Assembly: GCF_015687175.1 (NCBI RefSeq)
Contig: NZ_JADPQG010000003.1
Coordinates: 186,001 to 250,000 of the forward strand
Direction: 5' to 3'
DNA: 64,000 nucleotides
From: Reinekea sp. G2M2-21
GTDB taxonomy: Bacteria > Pseudomonadota > Gammaproteobacteria > Pseudomonadales > Natronospirillaceae
Made by a program: the position numbers and the translations under genes. The notes beneath the pieces are model-generated. The model was not told where the DNA came from, ran no database searches, and worked only from the letters and a program-made list of their open reading frames with translations. Shown here piece after piece: positions 1 through 8,754 of this stretch. Position 1 is the first letter of the stretch, and each line of letters opens with the position of its first letter.

Positions 1-1
1 T

Positions 2-118
2 GCCCTTTTTTCAGAAATTACTCGTTGGTTTGATCGACGCGTGGTCTTCGCAGGTAACTGGGGCAAACGTTATCGCCTTAGGTTACGCGCGACTCAATGG
101 GTCATGTTGTTATCTTAG
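2..118 (+). CDS. C-terminal fragment of an unidentified gene cut by the window edge
   Basis: An open frame enters from the left edge and stops at a TAG at 116-118. It gives 38 residues rich in Arg and aromatic residues (ends ATQWVMLLS). The composition looks coding, and it converges on the metalloprotease gene. I do not recognise the family; too little is present to name a function. Confidence 0.35.
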   Translation, partial: ALFSEITRWFDRRVVFAGNWGKRYRLRLRATQWVMLLS

Positions 119-151
119 AGAAGTGCATACAGGCATCCTTTTATAAAGTTA

Positions 152-3100
152 TTATTGCGAATAGGTACGTCTTGTTTTTTGAACTTCATACCTTTCTGTT
201 GCGAACCCGACGACCGAAGTATCGCCGTCAAATACGCGGCGAACCCGGAATAGCCGCAACAAAAGCAAGCCAATGAAGAGTGGAAATAAAAATGTGATTG
301 CCCCTGCTTTTGGCAGTGCATCACGGGACATGGTTTTTTGCTGTTGGAACGTTCGTCCATTCTCGGTTAATGATAGAGTCACGGTAATTTGCTGCACGTC
401 TTTTCCGATGGAATCGACGTCGTATTTATGCTCATGCGTGGCTTTAAATTCAGTGAACTCCTGATGATTTCCATCACCATAATCCCAACGCCAATGCGCG
501 CTTTCACTATACTTTTCGCTGATGTTGGTAAAGGTCACCGTCGCGGTCTTTTTATTTACACTAAATTCAAAGTCCGGTTCAGGGTTCTTTGCAGGCACGT
601 CGACAGTCTGCTGCTTCTGGAAGACAACTTGCTCCGTGGTAATCAATTGCAACTCAACGGTGACCGGGCCAAAGCTCGCCAGTTCTAGCACCGAATTCTG
701 TTCATTGGAGAATACGGCCCAGTCTGCGGAATCTTTCTGATAGCGCCAAACCCATTGGGCACCCTCTGGAATGGCTTCGCTGGTGTTGCTCAGTGTGACC
801 GAGTAGGTGCCAGGTGTCACAGTTGCCGTGAAATTGGCTTCCGGCACGCGAACCAACGTGACTGTATAGTCTTCATACTCGCCCAGTGCATCGCCGAGAC
901 AGGGGTCGGTCTGGAAACTCCAGTTTCGGACCAGTCGCAACCGGGTCTGTTTGCCTTCGACCGCCAGCGAGCGATCCACGTCGACGGTTACGCTTTTTTC
1001 TGAGGTGATTTTACTGAGGTCAAATAACACTTCGCTGGTCTTATCAAATCGATGGTCTCCGTTGAAGTCGACATAGGCGGACCAATAGGAGGATTCGCTA
1101 TTGTTCGGTGTCACCACAAACGAGTTTTCGGCATTTAAATACAAAGGCAGCGGCGGTTGGGCCGTATGGTCACCGTAACCATCAGGGTCTGCGCCGGTTT
1201 CGGCGTAACGCGCGCCGTTCAAGCCGAACTGTTGAATATAGTCAGCCCCGTTATTGCTACGGGCGGGCAAACAAAATCGGCTACCGAGGAAAATATTGCG
1301 TTGGTATTCGTCACTCGCGTCACCGCCAGTTGCCGTCAAACGCACATCGATGTTCGTCTCATTCTCGGCGACGTCAACAATAACCTTGTCGGTCAACAAT
1401 TGGGTTTGTGCAAAGGGCTCGGTTTGTCCACGGGCAAACCATTGGAACTGATAGCCTTCAGGTCCCGGTATTGAACTGGCGTTTAGCAACTGCACATCGT
1501 CGAAATAGGGTTCTGCATCGAACAGGGCGATCAAGGCGGTTGAATCGGTGGCAAAAACATCCGCCTTGGCAAAGGCAAGTATCAATGCGCGGCGAATATT
1601 GGCAGATGTCCAGGTTGGCGCCAGTTCCGTATTGTTGGCGCGAAAGGTGTCGACCGAATCAACAAGGCATTGCGCTGCCGTCGGGTAGAGGGTGGCGGGA
1701 ACCCAGCAATCGGTCGCCGCGGTTATCCACAGATCGAACCCTATGATCGGGTTCCAGCCCGCATTCTCGGTAATCAGATGGAAAAAGGCCTTGTTCAATG
1801 GGCCCGCCTGATGGTGCCCTTTTACTGTAACGTTCCAGTCTTTAACAGAACTGATGGATTTGCCATCCAATTCTGGGTTCTCGAAATAGCGAGCAGCGTC
1901 TTCCAACGTTGGCTTGAACGTTTCGGCAGCGTATTTCCAATCGTTCTCGGCGCCTTCCATCTGTGCAATGGCGTATTCCGTCGCTTCACCCGCTATATCG
2001 CCAAACGATTCCGCTATACCCAAAGGCACACCGGAATTCTGGTTAATCAGGCTGTAGTGCTCCAGAAACGCATGGCCCAGTTCGTGACCTAAGGTATCCG
2101 CTGATACCTTGGGCAGGAAACTGACCAAACCATCGCCCAAGGCAATGAATTCACCATTCCAGAACGCGTTGTCGCTTGGTAAGCCCCTGGATTTATAATG
2201 CACGCGCACGTCAAGCGGACGCCCGATTTCCCGTAAAGGCCCCAGGTCGCGGGTTTTGGCAAAACGTTCGTACAGGTTAAACGCGACCTGAGCGTGATAG
2301 GCGGCATCGTTAATGGGGGAATAGGCTTGCAATGTCGCCACCTGGTTCTCATCGTGCCGGCCGGTATTGACATCGCCTTCGGTTATCTCGGTACAGGTAT
2401 ATTCATAGACGTCAGTTCCGTCGTTACCCTTAAACAGCCGCACATTGTTTTGCCATTCACCAACGTTTGGCGTAACGAACATGGCACAGGTGGTATCCGT
2501 GCGGGTCACCAAGAAAGTACCACTGCTCAACGCATCTGTCGCATCTGGGGTGAAAGAATAATCATGCTGACCAGTCAGGGTATTACCACCTAACCCACTA
2601 CCTGCCTGCACACTCCTGCGCAGACTGTCTTCGACACGCAACAGCTCACCGGTGTTTGGGTTGATCAGCAACACGGGACGAACGGTGATGTCCTGCGCGT
2701 CGTTCGTTGCCAGAAAACCGAGGCGCAGTGCACGCACAAACTGATCATTCACCCGGGCAACCACGGTTGTTTCTTTCCATTGTTGAATGCGCCAGTCGCC
2801 CTGCTGTTCAATACCTGCGAGATACGATTGAGCCACGGCTTGGGCGTCTGTGTCTGTAAATGCTTTGGCTGTATGGCGCAGCTGTTGAGCCATGGGCAAG
2901 TCAACGGCAGCGGTGTCAACCACGGAACCGTAGACACGTAAAATGTCTCCCGCTTTGTTGACCCGAACTGCAATGATAGCCTGGTCAATATCAACGCCCG
3001 CGTAGGTTTGCTGCAGCTGTTTAATGTCACCTGACGCCTGAGGCAAGGTAATATCACGGAATGAGACGGAATCGGACAGTAGAAAATAGCGCGCGAGCTG

Positions 3101-3250
3101 CTCTGCGAGTGGTTCCGCGATTTGTTTGGCAGAATCACTGGTGCGCGCATAAATGACAGACGCGCTGACCGTCAGCGACAGGATTAACAGGCAATGTGCA
3201 ATAAAGCGGATAGAGACATCTACATGTTTTCTGCGGAGATTGATGATCAT
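152..3250 (-). CDS. Exported M4 (thermolysin-like) metalloprotease with GEVED and PKD-like domains
   Basis: Secreted or surface zinc endopeptidase of about 1,032 residues. Start: ATG at 3250 (MIINLRRKH) is preferred to an upstream TTG at 3301 because the signal peptide follows it directly (hydrophobic stretch to about residue 35, ending SVIYA). A FTP/PepSY-like propeptide follows. The M4 catalytic core carries HELGH (about residues 389-393) and the third zinc ligand in GIAESFGDIAGE (Glu about 414, the usual spacing). HHQAGPLNKAFF near 480 matches the M4 C-terminal His region. Then come a GEVED domain (GEYEDYTV at its end), two PKD-like beta domains, and a hydrophobic segment followed by RLFRVRR, resembling a GlyGly-CTERM-like sorting or anchor tail but with about 25 more residues after it. 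Likely degrades extracellular protein. Monocistronic. Confidence 0.9.
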   Translation of the reverse strand: MIINLRRKHVDVSIRFIAHCLLILSLTVSASVIYARTSDSAKQIAEPLAEQLARYFLLSDSVSFRDITLPQASGDIKQLQQTYAGVDIDQAIIAVRVNKAGDILRVYGSVVDTAAVDLPMAQQLRHTAKAFTDTDAQAVAQSYLAGIEQQGDWRIQQWKETTVVARVNDQFVRALRLGFLATNDAQDITVRPVLLINPNTGELLRVEDSLRRSVQAGSGLGGNTLTGQHDYSFTPDATDALSSGTFLVTRTDTTCAMFVTPNVGEWQNNVRLFKGNDGTDVYEYTCTEITEGDVNTGRHDENQVATLQAYSPINDAAYHAQVAFNLYERFAKTRDLGPLREIGRPLDVRVHYKSRGLPSDNAFWNGEFIALGDGLVSFLPKVSADTLGHELGHAFLEHYSLINQNSGVPLGIAESFGDIAGEATEYAIAQMEGAENDWKYAAETFKPTLEDAARYFENPELDGKSISSVKDWNVTVKGHHQAGPLNKAFFHLITENAGWNPIIGFDLWITAATDCWVPATLYPTAAQCLVDSVDTFRANNTELAPTWTSANIRRALILAFAKADVFATDSTALIALFDAEPYFDDVQLLNASSIPGPEGYQFQWFARGQTEPFAQTQLLTDKVIVDVAENETNIDVRLTATGGDASDEYQRNIFLGSRFCLPARSNNGADYIQQFGLNGARYAETGADPDGYGDHTAQPPLPLYLNAENSFVVTPNNSESSYWSAYVDFNGDHRFDKTSEVLFDLSKITSEKSVTVDVDRSLAVEGKQTRLRLVRNWSFQTDPCLGDALGEYEDYTVTLVRVPEANFTATVTPGTYSVTLSNTSEAIPEGAQWVWRYQKDSADWAVFSNEQNSVLELASFGPVTVELQLITTEQVVFQKQQTVDVPAKNPEPDFEFSVNKKTATVTFTNISEKYSESAHWRWDYGDGNHQEFTEFKATHEHKYDVDSIGKDVQQITVTLSLTENGRTFQQQKTMSRDALPKAGAITFLFPLFIGLLLLRLFRVRRVFDGDTSVVGFATERYEVQKTRRTYSQ

Positions 3251-3698
3251 CCCTGAATAAACCTTACAAAAGAAAAACAATGTATTGACGAAGCCCAGCA
3301 AGTATTAGGAATGAATGCGCGCAATACAATGTCATTTTGATGAATAGTTCCGAATTTTTGTGACGCACTTGGAAACGATTTAAACAACATTTTTAAAGGG
3401 CGTAAAAGAAGGATCATTGCCCGATTGTTTTTTTAGAAACGTATCACAAGCCTCTTGTCACTGAGCTGACTTATTCTGGTCTCGAATAAACCGTACGTGA
3501 CTTCTTAGGACGCAGCATCAAAATTGCACGTGTTTGCATTCCTGTTTTACACTCGCACGGGGAAAGTTTAGATCGTCTCAAAAAACCAATCTTAATGAGA
3601 TGAGAAACCGACAACCTGCGTTATTGAGATCTGCAATTTATAACCGCAGCGTTTAAAACTATCACACCCAAATAATTAAACGGAATTAAGGACAAAGG
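3251..3698. other. Intergenic region between divergent protease and acetyltransferase genes
   Basis: About 450 bases without a convincing gene. It must hold the two divergent promoters. I see AT-rich stretches and short stem-like sequences but no promoter pair, operator or RNA that I can defend. Confidence 0.5.
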
Positions 3699-4148
3699 AT
3701 GACCATAGAAGCTGCCAAACAACACCATTTAAGTGAGATTAAAGCGTTGGTGGAGTCTCTAGCGCATTATTACCTGGAAGACACCACGGCTCCCTTGCCC
3801 GAGTGGTTTTCCAACACACTTACCGAACAGAGCTTCGAAGATCGGCTCAATAACCCGGATTATCAGAACTGGGTTTATCGCTCTGGTAATGAAGTGCTTG
3901 GGTACATTGCCATGAAGAATGATGGCCACCTCTACCATTTATTTGTTGCAGAACACGCACAGGGCCGAGGTATTGCGAGACAGCTTTGGGAGCATGTTTG
4001 TAAGTTAGTGCCCCAACAGACATACACCCTGCGCTCGTCGCTGTATGCAGTACCGGTGTACCGGAAGTTTGGTTTTATCGAAACTGACGCAACAGGTTTT
4101 AAAGACGGCATCGGCTTTCAACCGATGACTTACACGGTATCAGGCTAA
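3699..4148 (+). CDS. GNAT-family N-acetyltransferase
   Basis: 149 residues, the usual length of a single-domain GNAT enzyme transferring acetyl from acetyl-CoA to an amine. The acetyl-CoA pyrophosphate-binding motif A is visible as EHAQGRGIARQLW (about residues 87-99), and the C-terminal VYRKFGF is typical of motif B. The ATG is preceded by a GGA/AGG-rich Shine-Dalgarno. Substrate unknown. The DUF3052 pseudogene starts 23 bases downstream in the same direction and may once have been co-transcribed. Confidence 0.85.
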   Translation: MTIEAAKQHHLSEIKALVESLAHYYLEDTTAPLPEWFSNTLTEQSFEDRLNNPDYQNWVYRSGNEVLGYIAMKNDGHLYHLFVAEHAQGRGIARQLWEHVCKLVPQQTYTLRSSLYAVPVYRKFGFIETDATGFKDGIGFQPMTYTVSG

Positions 4149-4171
4149 CGACAGCCAATAATGGGGACTTT

Positions 4172-4588
4172 GTGATGCCGGGCTACTCCGGCATACCTTT
4201 GTTTAAAAAACTGGGCTTAAAACCGGGCATGCGGCTGTACGTGAAGAACGCACCGGATGACTATTGGCAATGGATAGCACCGGCATTAGACGAAATATCG
4301 GTACTCAAGAGGCTTGGGGCCAATGTAGACATGGTTCATTTATTTACGCTTGAATGACGGGAGCTGGAATCCAACATCCCTTCGATCACGCAGAAGATCA
4401 AGAATGAAGGCATGATCTGGGTATCCTGGCCTAAGAAAGCTTCGAAAGTCCCTACCGATGTAACGGAGGATGTCATTCGCAAAGCCATATTGCCTTTAGG
4501 CTTAGTTGATGTAAAAGTCTGCGCGGTAAGTGATGTCTGGTCAGCGCTGAAGGTGGTGATTCGTAAGGAAAACCGCAGTCATTATTAA
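4172..4588 (+). pseudogene. DUF3052-family gene interrupted by an in-frame TGA
   Basis: Begins GTG-ATG (MPGYSGIPLFKKLG) and reads 61 codons to a TGA at 4355-4357. The same frame then continues without another stop for 76 codons to TAA at 4586. The downstream part (WVSWPKKASKVPTDVTEDV, then GLVDVKVCAV, VWSALK) is exactly what follows in DUF3052 proteins, so the stop replaces one codon of a HLF-x-x-ELE stretch. No frameshift is needed: one nonsense substitution (for example CGA to TGA) explains it. A 7-bp hairpin (4175-4181 with 4188-4194) covers the start codon. Function of DUF3052 is unknown. Selenocysteine is unlikely because no Cys is expected there; a sequencing error is possible. Confidence 0.8.
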
Positions 4589-4713
4589 CAAGCGTCGATT
4601 TACACAAAAATAGCGAGCGCTCAAAGAACGCGATCTTTAGCGGAGTCCGTTACAGGGTATCTTGCGATCTGAAACACTGACACTTGAAGACTTTTTATGA
4701 GTACAACCAACGT

Positions 4714-5358
4714 ATGAATAGAGCCGCAACCCTCGATGAAATCAGCATACAGATCGTCAAACAAAAGCGCACGTGGACCAGACCCCTTCTGGTGGGTATA
4801 GATGGCAACGATGGCAGTGGAAAATCTTACTTCGCTAAGGAACTCAGTGAGTCTTTGCAGAAATCGGGCCTAACCTCGTTGGTTTGCTCTATCGATCATT
4901 TTCACCAAACCAGACACCTGCGCTACCGGCTTGGTAAGAACTCACCCCAAGGTTTCTTTGAAGACTCTCACAATTTGCAAGACTTGATCGACAAGCTGAT
5001 CCTTCCGGTACGAAACAACGAGAATGTCGTCACCTGCCAAATATTTAATAGTGAATTGGATGAACCCTGTCTGCGGACCTGTGATATCGGGAATACGGAT
5101 ATCGTATTTGTTGAAGGTTTGTTTTTGCACAGAGACGAGCTCGAACAATACTGGGATTACAGCATCTACTTACAAACCAACTTCCAGATATCAGTTCGCC
5201 GGGGTAACGCCAGATTTGGGCTCAACCCAGATCCGGCGCATACGAGCAATTTCCGTTATGTAGAAGGCAACAGAATTTATCAAAACCGCTGTACCCCTTC
5301 CTTACGAGCTACCGTCGTTGTCGACAATAACGACTTGGATACTGCTCACATTGTTTAA
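4714..5358 (+). CDS. P-loop kinase of the uridine kinase/phosphoribulokinase type
   Basis: About 214 residues from ATG 4714; an alternative TTG at 4684 adds ten. Neither start has a good Shine-Dalgarno. Walker A is GNDGSGKS (about residues 31-38), followed by a VCSIDHFH strand with the acidic residue expected in uridine-kinase-like enzymes and a second strand IVFVEGLFLHRDEL matching their D/EG(I/L) segment. Probably phosphorylates a small nucleoside or sugar-like substrate with ATP; the substrate cannot be read. It is the last plus-strand gene before the integron. Confidence 0.7.
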   Translation: MNRAATLDEISIQIVKQKRTWTRPLLVGIDGNDGSGKSYFAKELSESLQKSGLTSLVCSIDHFHQTRHLRYRLGKNSPQGFFEDSHNLQDLIDKLILPVRNNENVVTCQIFNSELDEPCLRTCDIGNTDIVFVEGLFLHRDELEQYWDYSIYLQTNFQISVRRGNARFGLNPDPAHTSNFRYVEGNRIYQNRCTPSLRATVVVDNNDLDTAHIV

Positions 5359-5591
5359 CGGTTATTGAAAACATTACTGCCAGCGCTAAGTTTAGTTTGA
5401 TTAAAATTCAGCCGGCAATATCCATTTATTGCAGCGATGCCATGGTTTGGCCGGTTTTGCTAAATAGCCAGCTTTAAAGAGGCAACTCGCAAAGTCAGAG
5501 AACATCACAAAGCGGAGGGTTTGATGGTTTATCAGGGGAGAAATGAAAGGCTCAAAGCGGACATTTCAACGTTTCAAACACCGACAAATAA

Positions 5592-5645
5592 TGAACGCCA
5601 GTGAGTTTTATTGTCCATAGCCCGGCATGGGCGGGTGCTTCATTT
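5592..5645 (-). repeat. Degenerate terminal attC of the integron array
   Basis: Downstream of the last cassette gene the plus strand keeps an AACGCC motif, as in R' of the other attC sites, and a GTCCATAGCCCG core resembling GTCCAAGGCCCG of its neighbours. The GTTA of the R'' box is not recognisable. I read this as a decayed attC that marks the distal end of the array. Confidence 0.35.
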
Positions 5646-6233
5646 TGCTAAAGAATGGTGCGGACATTCTAACAATAGTTCTAGCTCAGACCGCAAAATA
5701 CTGATTTCATCAGAGAACTTATAGTCTGCTTCCAGAATGTGGTAGTTATGAGCCGCTGGCAAAATCCTAGCATTCTCGCAGGTAAGTTCGTAGAAACTTA
5801 CGTTTTTAAAAGACCAAGCTAAGTTTTCAACATAACTAAGTCGAGAACCAGCATACGATAAGAAAAGATCTGGGTCTCGTTGAAAGAGATATACATTTAG
5901 ATCTAGTGTTTCCTCAGACCCTGTTTGCACCCCTCGCATCAAGCTGTTGAAGTTCTCTTGATAATTGAATGTTAGCGCTACTTTAGCGAAATCAACGTTA
6001 TTGTACTTAGCTTCCATACCGAAATAGTAAAAAACGTTTTCTTGTAGGGAATCTGCAATGAACCGCTTTTCTGATTCAGACAACCCACGATAGCCTCGGA
6101 TAGTTAACTGTCGTACACACTTCGCATATTCATCACTTGAGAACGACTCCTTGTTCAATTCCATTGGGCAAAATTCTTTACCAGAAGCAATAATTGAAAT
6201 AAATAAAAGAGCAGTTGCTAATACTAGCTTCAT
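5640..6233 (-). CDS. Integron cassette 14: exported protein of unknown function
   Basis: Last cassette of the array, 197 residues from ATG 6233 (MKLVLATALLFISIIASG, a signal peptide). The frame stays open upstream into the attC to 6386, but that part is attC sequence read through and not gene. No domain recognised. The mature part is acidic, with four or five Cys and aromatic-rich stretches (FYYFGMEAKYN). Likely periplasmic. Codon use is AT-rich compared with the flanking chromosome, as in the rest of the array. Confidence 0.7.
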   Translation of the reverse strand: MKLVLATALLFISIIASGKEFCPMELNKESFSSDEYAKCVRQLTIRGYRGLSESEKRFIADSLQENVFYYFGMEAKYNNVDFAKVALTFNYQENFNSLMRGVQTGSEETLDLNVYLFQRDPDLFLSYAGSRLSYVENLAWSFKNVSFYELTCENARILPAAHNYHILEADYKFSDEISILRSELELLLECPHHSLAK

Positions 6234-6241
6234 AGGTTTTT

Positions 6242-6333
6242 TAACGCCCGCATTTGTGGCGCTTTTGTAGTGAGACACAAACGGAAAACCGTCCAAGCCA
6301 CACAGTGGCCGATGCAACATGCGCTTGTTAGAA
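6242..6333 (-). repeat. attC site of cassette 13
   Basis: Bounded by TAACGCC on the left and GTTAG on the right (plus strand), i.e. RYYYAAC/GTTRRRY-type ends on the cassette strand, with an imperfect palindrome between. Of the longer class (about 90 bp) with the GTCCAAGCC core. The stop codon of the cassette gene lies inside it. Confidence 0.75.
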
Positions 6334-6792
6334 TCCATTGCGACGCTGCTCCCTTTTAGGGTTATGTACCCATACATTGCAGCCACATTCCTTTGAATAT
6401 GTTTTACCTAGGTCAGTGGTGATTTTTACTGAACACATAAATGGCTTACCACCTAATGCAGAGCCCCAATAATGATATTTATGCTTGTATTCTGCATCAA
6501 ATTTAAAAGTAATGCTGACATCCCGTAACCACCCACTAGGTATTTTTCTTGACTCTAAGTCCCTCTTTAAAATACTAGATAGCAGTTTGATTGCGGGAGA
6601 AAATTCAATATCCTCAGCATCAATAGAAACAAACTGATCAACCAAATTTATGACAAATTCATCTGTGTCATTGGCATCAGCATGTTTATATAACTTCCCG
6701 ATAGCCCAATATCCCTCATAGTCGAAGCTTCGACTCAGGCACCACTGAACAAGGTTGCCAGCTATACCTTTTAATTGTTTCCTTCGTGCCAT
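6328..6792 (-). CDS. Integron cassette 13: conserved cassette protein of unknown function
   Basis: 154 residues, starting MARRKQLKGIAGNL and ending VWVHNPKREQRRNGF. Soluble, no signal peptide or membrane segment. The N-terminal LVQWCLSRSFDYEGYWAIGK and the C-terminal CNVWVHNP stretches look like a family I associate with cassettes in other marine integrons, but I cannot name it or give a function. Its stop lies within its attC and its ATG 13 bases from the preceding attC, the tight packing typical of cassettes. Confidence 0.75.
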   Translation of the reverse strand: MARRKQLKGIAGNLVQWCLSRSFDYEGYWAIGKLYKHADANDTDEFVINLVDQFVSIDAEDIEFSPAIKLLSSILKRDLESRKIPSGWLRDVSITFKFDAEYKHKYHYWGSALGGKPFMCSVKITTDLGKTYSKECGCNVWVHNPKREQRRNGF

Positions 6793-6805
6793 AGTTAAGG
6801 ACTTC

Positions 6806-6886
6806 TAACGCCAAGCTTTGCGGCGGTCCAAGGCCCGCCGCGTTAGCGGTTTAAGGCGGACCTGACGCAACAGTGCTTTGTTACGA
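6806..6886 (-). repeat. attC site of cassette 12
   Basis: Ends TAACGCC and TTTGTTAC on the plus strand. The inner part GGTCCAAGGCCCGCCG places it in the long GTCCAAGGCCC class. Inverted repeats CGGCGG/CCGCCG are visible. Confidence 0.8.
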
Positions 6887-6907
6887 GCAGTTGCGCCCAC
6901 CATTGAA

Positions 6908-7111
6908 TTAGTTTTGGATTTCTATTTGTTTCGGTTTGATCGGTGCCAACAGCAAATAAAAGACCCATGCGAACCACGATATAAAGACCATGGCTATAAG
7001 CCAAGATAGTTTTTCACCGCCTGCTACTTTCTTTGAAAATATGATTATTAGAAATGGAAGAAACCAAAAAATCAGTAAGAACTGACCTAAGAATGTGAGA
7101 TTAAAGTTCAT
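6908..7111 (-). CDS. Integron cassette 12: small two-helix membrane protein
   Basis: 67 residues with two hydrophobic segments (about 6-26 and 36-56) separated by a short charged loop (SKKVAGGEK). The ATG has an AAGGAAA Shine-Dalgarno. Likely an inner-membrane protein of unknown role; small membrane proteins are common in sedentary integron arrays. It could be a toxin-like or phage-defence small protein, but nothing in the sequence shows that. Confidence 0.65.
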   Translation of the reverse strand: MNFNLTFLGQFLLIFWFLPFLIIIFSKKVAGGEKLSWLIAMVFISWFAWVFYLLLAPIKPKQIEIQN

Positions 7112-7137
7112 AGATTTTCCTTATCTATTTTTAGCTG

Positions 7138-7215
7138 GAACGCCCGCCATACAGGCGAGCAACTTGTCGCGAGTCCAAGGCACGGAGTGCCTGTTTGTGC
7201 TGGTGCCTGTTATTG
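7138..7215 (-). repeat. attC site of cassette 11
   Basis: Ends GGAACGCC (R' with GAAC in place of TAAC) and CTGTTATTG on the plus strand, core GAGTCCAAGGCACGGAGTGCC. Long class. The R' core mismatch may reduce recombination. Confidence 0.7.
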
Positions 7216-7680
7216 TTCATTGTCAGTAATATCAAGTTCCAGCCCCTTTTCTTTTCGATAGTTCGAGTTAAGTCCCGCTCTAAAGTATTCATTCACCCAT
7301 ATCGGACTTAAGGAAATACCTTTACGCCACAACAGGCAATCATCAACTGTTATTGGCGAAACCTTGTCGGCAATTGTTACTGGAAACGCCTCAGTTCCTG
7401 TTTGAACAAAAACCGTAAATGAAAAATCAGATTTCCTTTCTACTGTAATAACTTCATTGACAATAGAAGCAACTTCTAAGGGCTTCTTACCGGATGAACG
7501 TATAACTCGAAACAAGCCACTTGTTAAGAGGGTTCTGTAATATACATTCAGGGCGTCAGAAAGAACTTCTACAGAATCAAAGTCTCCACCTTCAACCTTC
7601 CAGAAGTTGTTCGCATAAGAGCCAATTGAGAGCCCATCTTGGTTGTAGACTCTTCCAGTATTTAGTTCAGTCTTCCACAT
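7210..7680 (-). CDS. Integron cassette 11: soluble protein of unknown function
   Basis: 156 residues (MWKTELNTGRVYNQDG to ELDITDNEQ), no signal peptide or membrane segment, mixed alpha/beta composition. No recognised motif. Placed between two attC sites with 8 bases from its ATG to the next site. Function unknown. Confidence 0.7.
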   Translation of the reverse strand: MWKTELNTGRVYNQDGLSIGSYANNFWKVEGGDFDSVEVLSDALNVYYRTLLTSGLFRVIRSSGKKPLEVASIVNEVITVERKSDFSFTVFVQTGTEAFPVTIADKVSPITVDDCLLWRKGISLSPIWVNEYFRAGLNSNYRKEKGLELDITDNEQ

Positions 7681-7688
7681 AGATTCAA

Positions 7689-7745
7689 TAACGCTTACGG
7701 CAGTTGCGCGGTCTTTTTCGCGTCGACTGCCCGTGATTGTTAAGC
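7689..7745 (-). repeat. attC site of cassette 10
   Basis: Short class, 57 bp. Plus strand TAACGC...GCAGTTGCGCG-GTCTTTTT-CGCGTCGACTGC...TTGTTA. The arms GCAGTTGCGCG and CGCGTCGACTGC pair with one unpaired base, the extrahelical base that integron integrases use for strand recognition. Confidence 0.85.
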
Positions 7746-8204
7746 ATGGGGAGCCAGTGAAGCAACTTCATATTCCGTTGAACCACTCACTTCCTTTGCA
7801 GAAAATTCAGGAGGCATAAACGCTAAGGCTTCGGCTTCAGTTTTGAACTCTGCTTCAAGTATGGTGGGAATACCTTTACCAACGTTTATCGACATCTCGA
7901 CTCCATTGTAAGGAAAGTAATATCGATGCCTAATAACTTTTATTCCTTCCATCTTAGATAAAGAGCTATATTCAATATCCGATAGATATATATTCGTTAT
8001 TGGCTCGCAAATATCCGAAGTTTTTCCATATTTCTTACAAAGCTTATATTTAGTACCAATACTTGATTCTTCTTTCCGAAGACGAAGCCGTGAATCCGCT
8101 ATATACAGATCAGTAAGCACTTTAGCTTTCAGCTCAGATAAATCTGGTAGTTTGTCGTCATGCACTAACCACCTTCTTTCAATTTCTAACTCAGAGTATT
8201 TCAT
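7740..8204 (-). CDS. Integron cassette 10: CYTH-domain protein
   Basis: 154 residues. Begins MKYSELEIERRWLV; the EIERRWLV strand is the signature first strand of CYTH (CyaB/thiamine triphosphatase) tunnel folds, and later strands supply the paired basic and acidic residues expected of the family (SRLRLRKEE, TKYKLCKKYG, TILEAEFKTEAEA). Such proteins are metal-dependent triphosphatases or, less often, adenylate cyclases. The length fits a single minimal CYTH domain without a CHAD partner. Enzymatic role here is inferred from the fold. It lies between two attC sites and has its own Shine-Dalgarno-like AAAGAATG start region. Confidence 0.85.
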   Translation of the reverse strand: MKYSELEIERRWLVHDDKLPDLSELKAKVLTDLYIADSRLRLRKEESSIGTKYKLCKKYGKTSDICEPITNIYLSDIEYSSLSKMEGIKVIRHRYYFPYNGVEMSINVGKGIPTILEAEFKTEAEALAFMPPEFSAKEVSGSTEYEVASLAPHA

Positions 8205-8216
8205 TCTTTAGATGCT

Positions 8217-8315
8217 TAACGTTCAACTTTGGGGTGAGCGACAAAGGAGCGAATCCCTTGGCCCGCCGCGAAGCGGTCTTTTAGCGGGACAACTTGCAAC
8301 AGTGCCTTGTTACGT
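8217..8315 (-). repeat. attC site of cassette 9
   Basis: Long class: plus strand ends TTAACGTTC and CCTTGTTACG, core CCTTGGCCCGCCGCGAAGCGG with a stem against the outer arm. Contains the end of the GNAT cassette gene. Confidence 0.8.
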
Positions 8316-8741
8316 ATGACGTTCTAGTAGCACACAGTTTTCTTCGCTTTCAATTACGCTAAACCCGTTTTCTTTATAAAATTTAAGAGCTCTCTCATTA
8401 ACGTGAAAGCACCTTAACCTTAAAGGTTTTCCTTCTTGAAGCCCTTGTATCTTACTGAGCACATTATTCCCTAACGACTGACCTTGATAATTAGGGCTCA
8501 TAATTACCATATTGAGATATGTATCGGCATCATTCAAAGAATACTGTACATAGCCAAGTTTATTCTCATTTAAAACTATGAAAGAAGTATTCAACTCGAA
8601 GAAACGACTATTAAATTCGTTCGTTTGCCAATTCTCTTCCCAGCCCCAGATCTTCTCGATATGAGGTTTCATAGCAGGAACAAACATGTTCCAGATATCC
8701 GATTTATCTTCCTCAACGGCAGGTAAAAGAGCTACTTGCAT
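8310..8741 (-). CDS. Integron cassette 9: GNAT-family acetyltransferase
   Basis: 143 residues. Motif A appears as NYQGQSLGNNVLSKI (about residues 83-97; Q/G-x-x-G/S variant) and the C-terminal NERALKFYKENGFSVIE is the classic GNAT motif B end. Predicted soluble cytosolic acetyl-CoA-dependent N-acetyltransferase. GNATs are among the most frequent recognisable cassette genes and include drug-modifying enzymes, but the substrate here is unknown. Confidence 0.85.
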   Translation of the reverse strand: MQVALLPAVEEDKSDIWNMFVPAMKPHIEKIWGWEENWQTNEFNSRFFELNTSFIVLNENKLGYVQYSLNDADTYLNMVIMSPNYQGQSLGNNVLSKIQGLQEGKPLRLRCFHVNERALKFYKENGFSVIESEENCVLLERHT

Positions 8742-8754
8742 GATTTCCTATACG

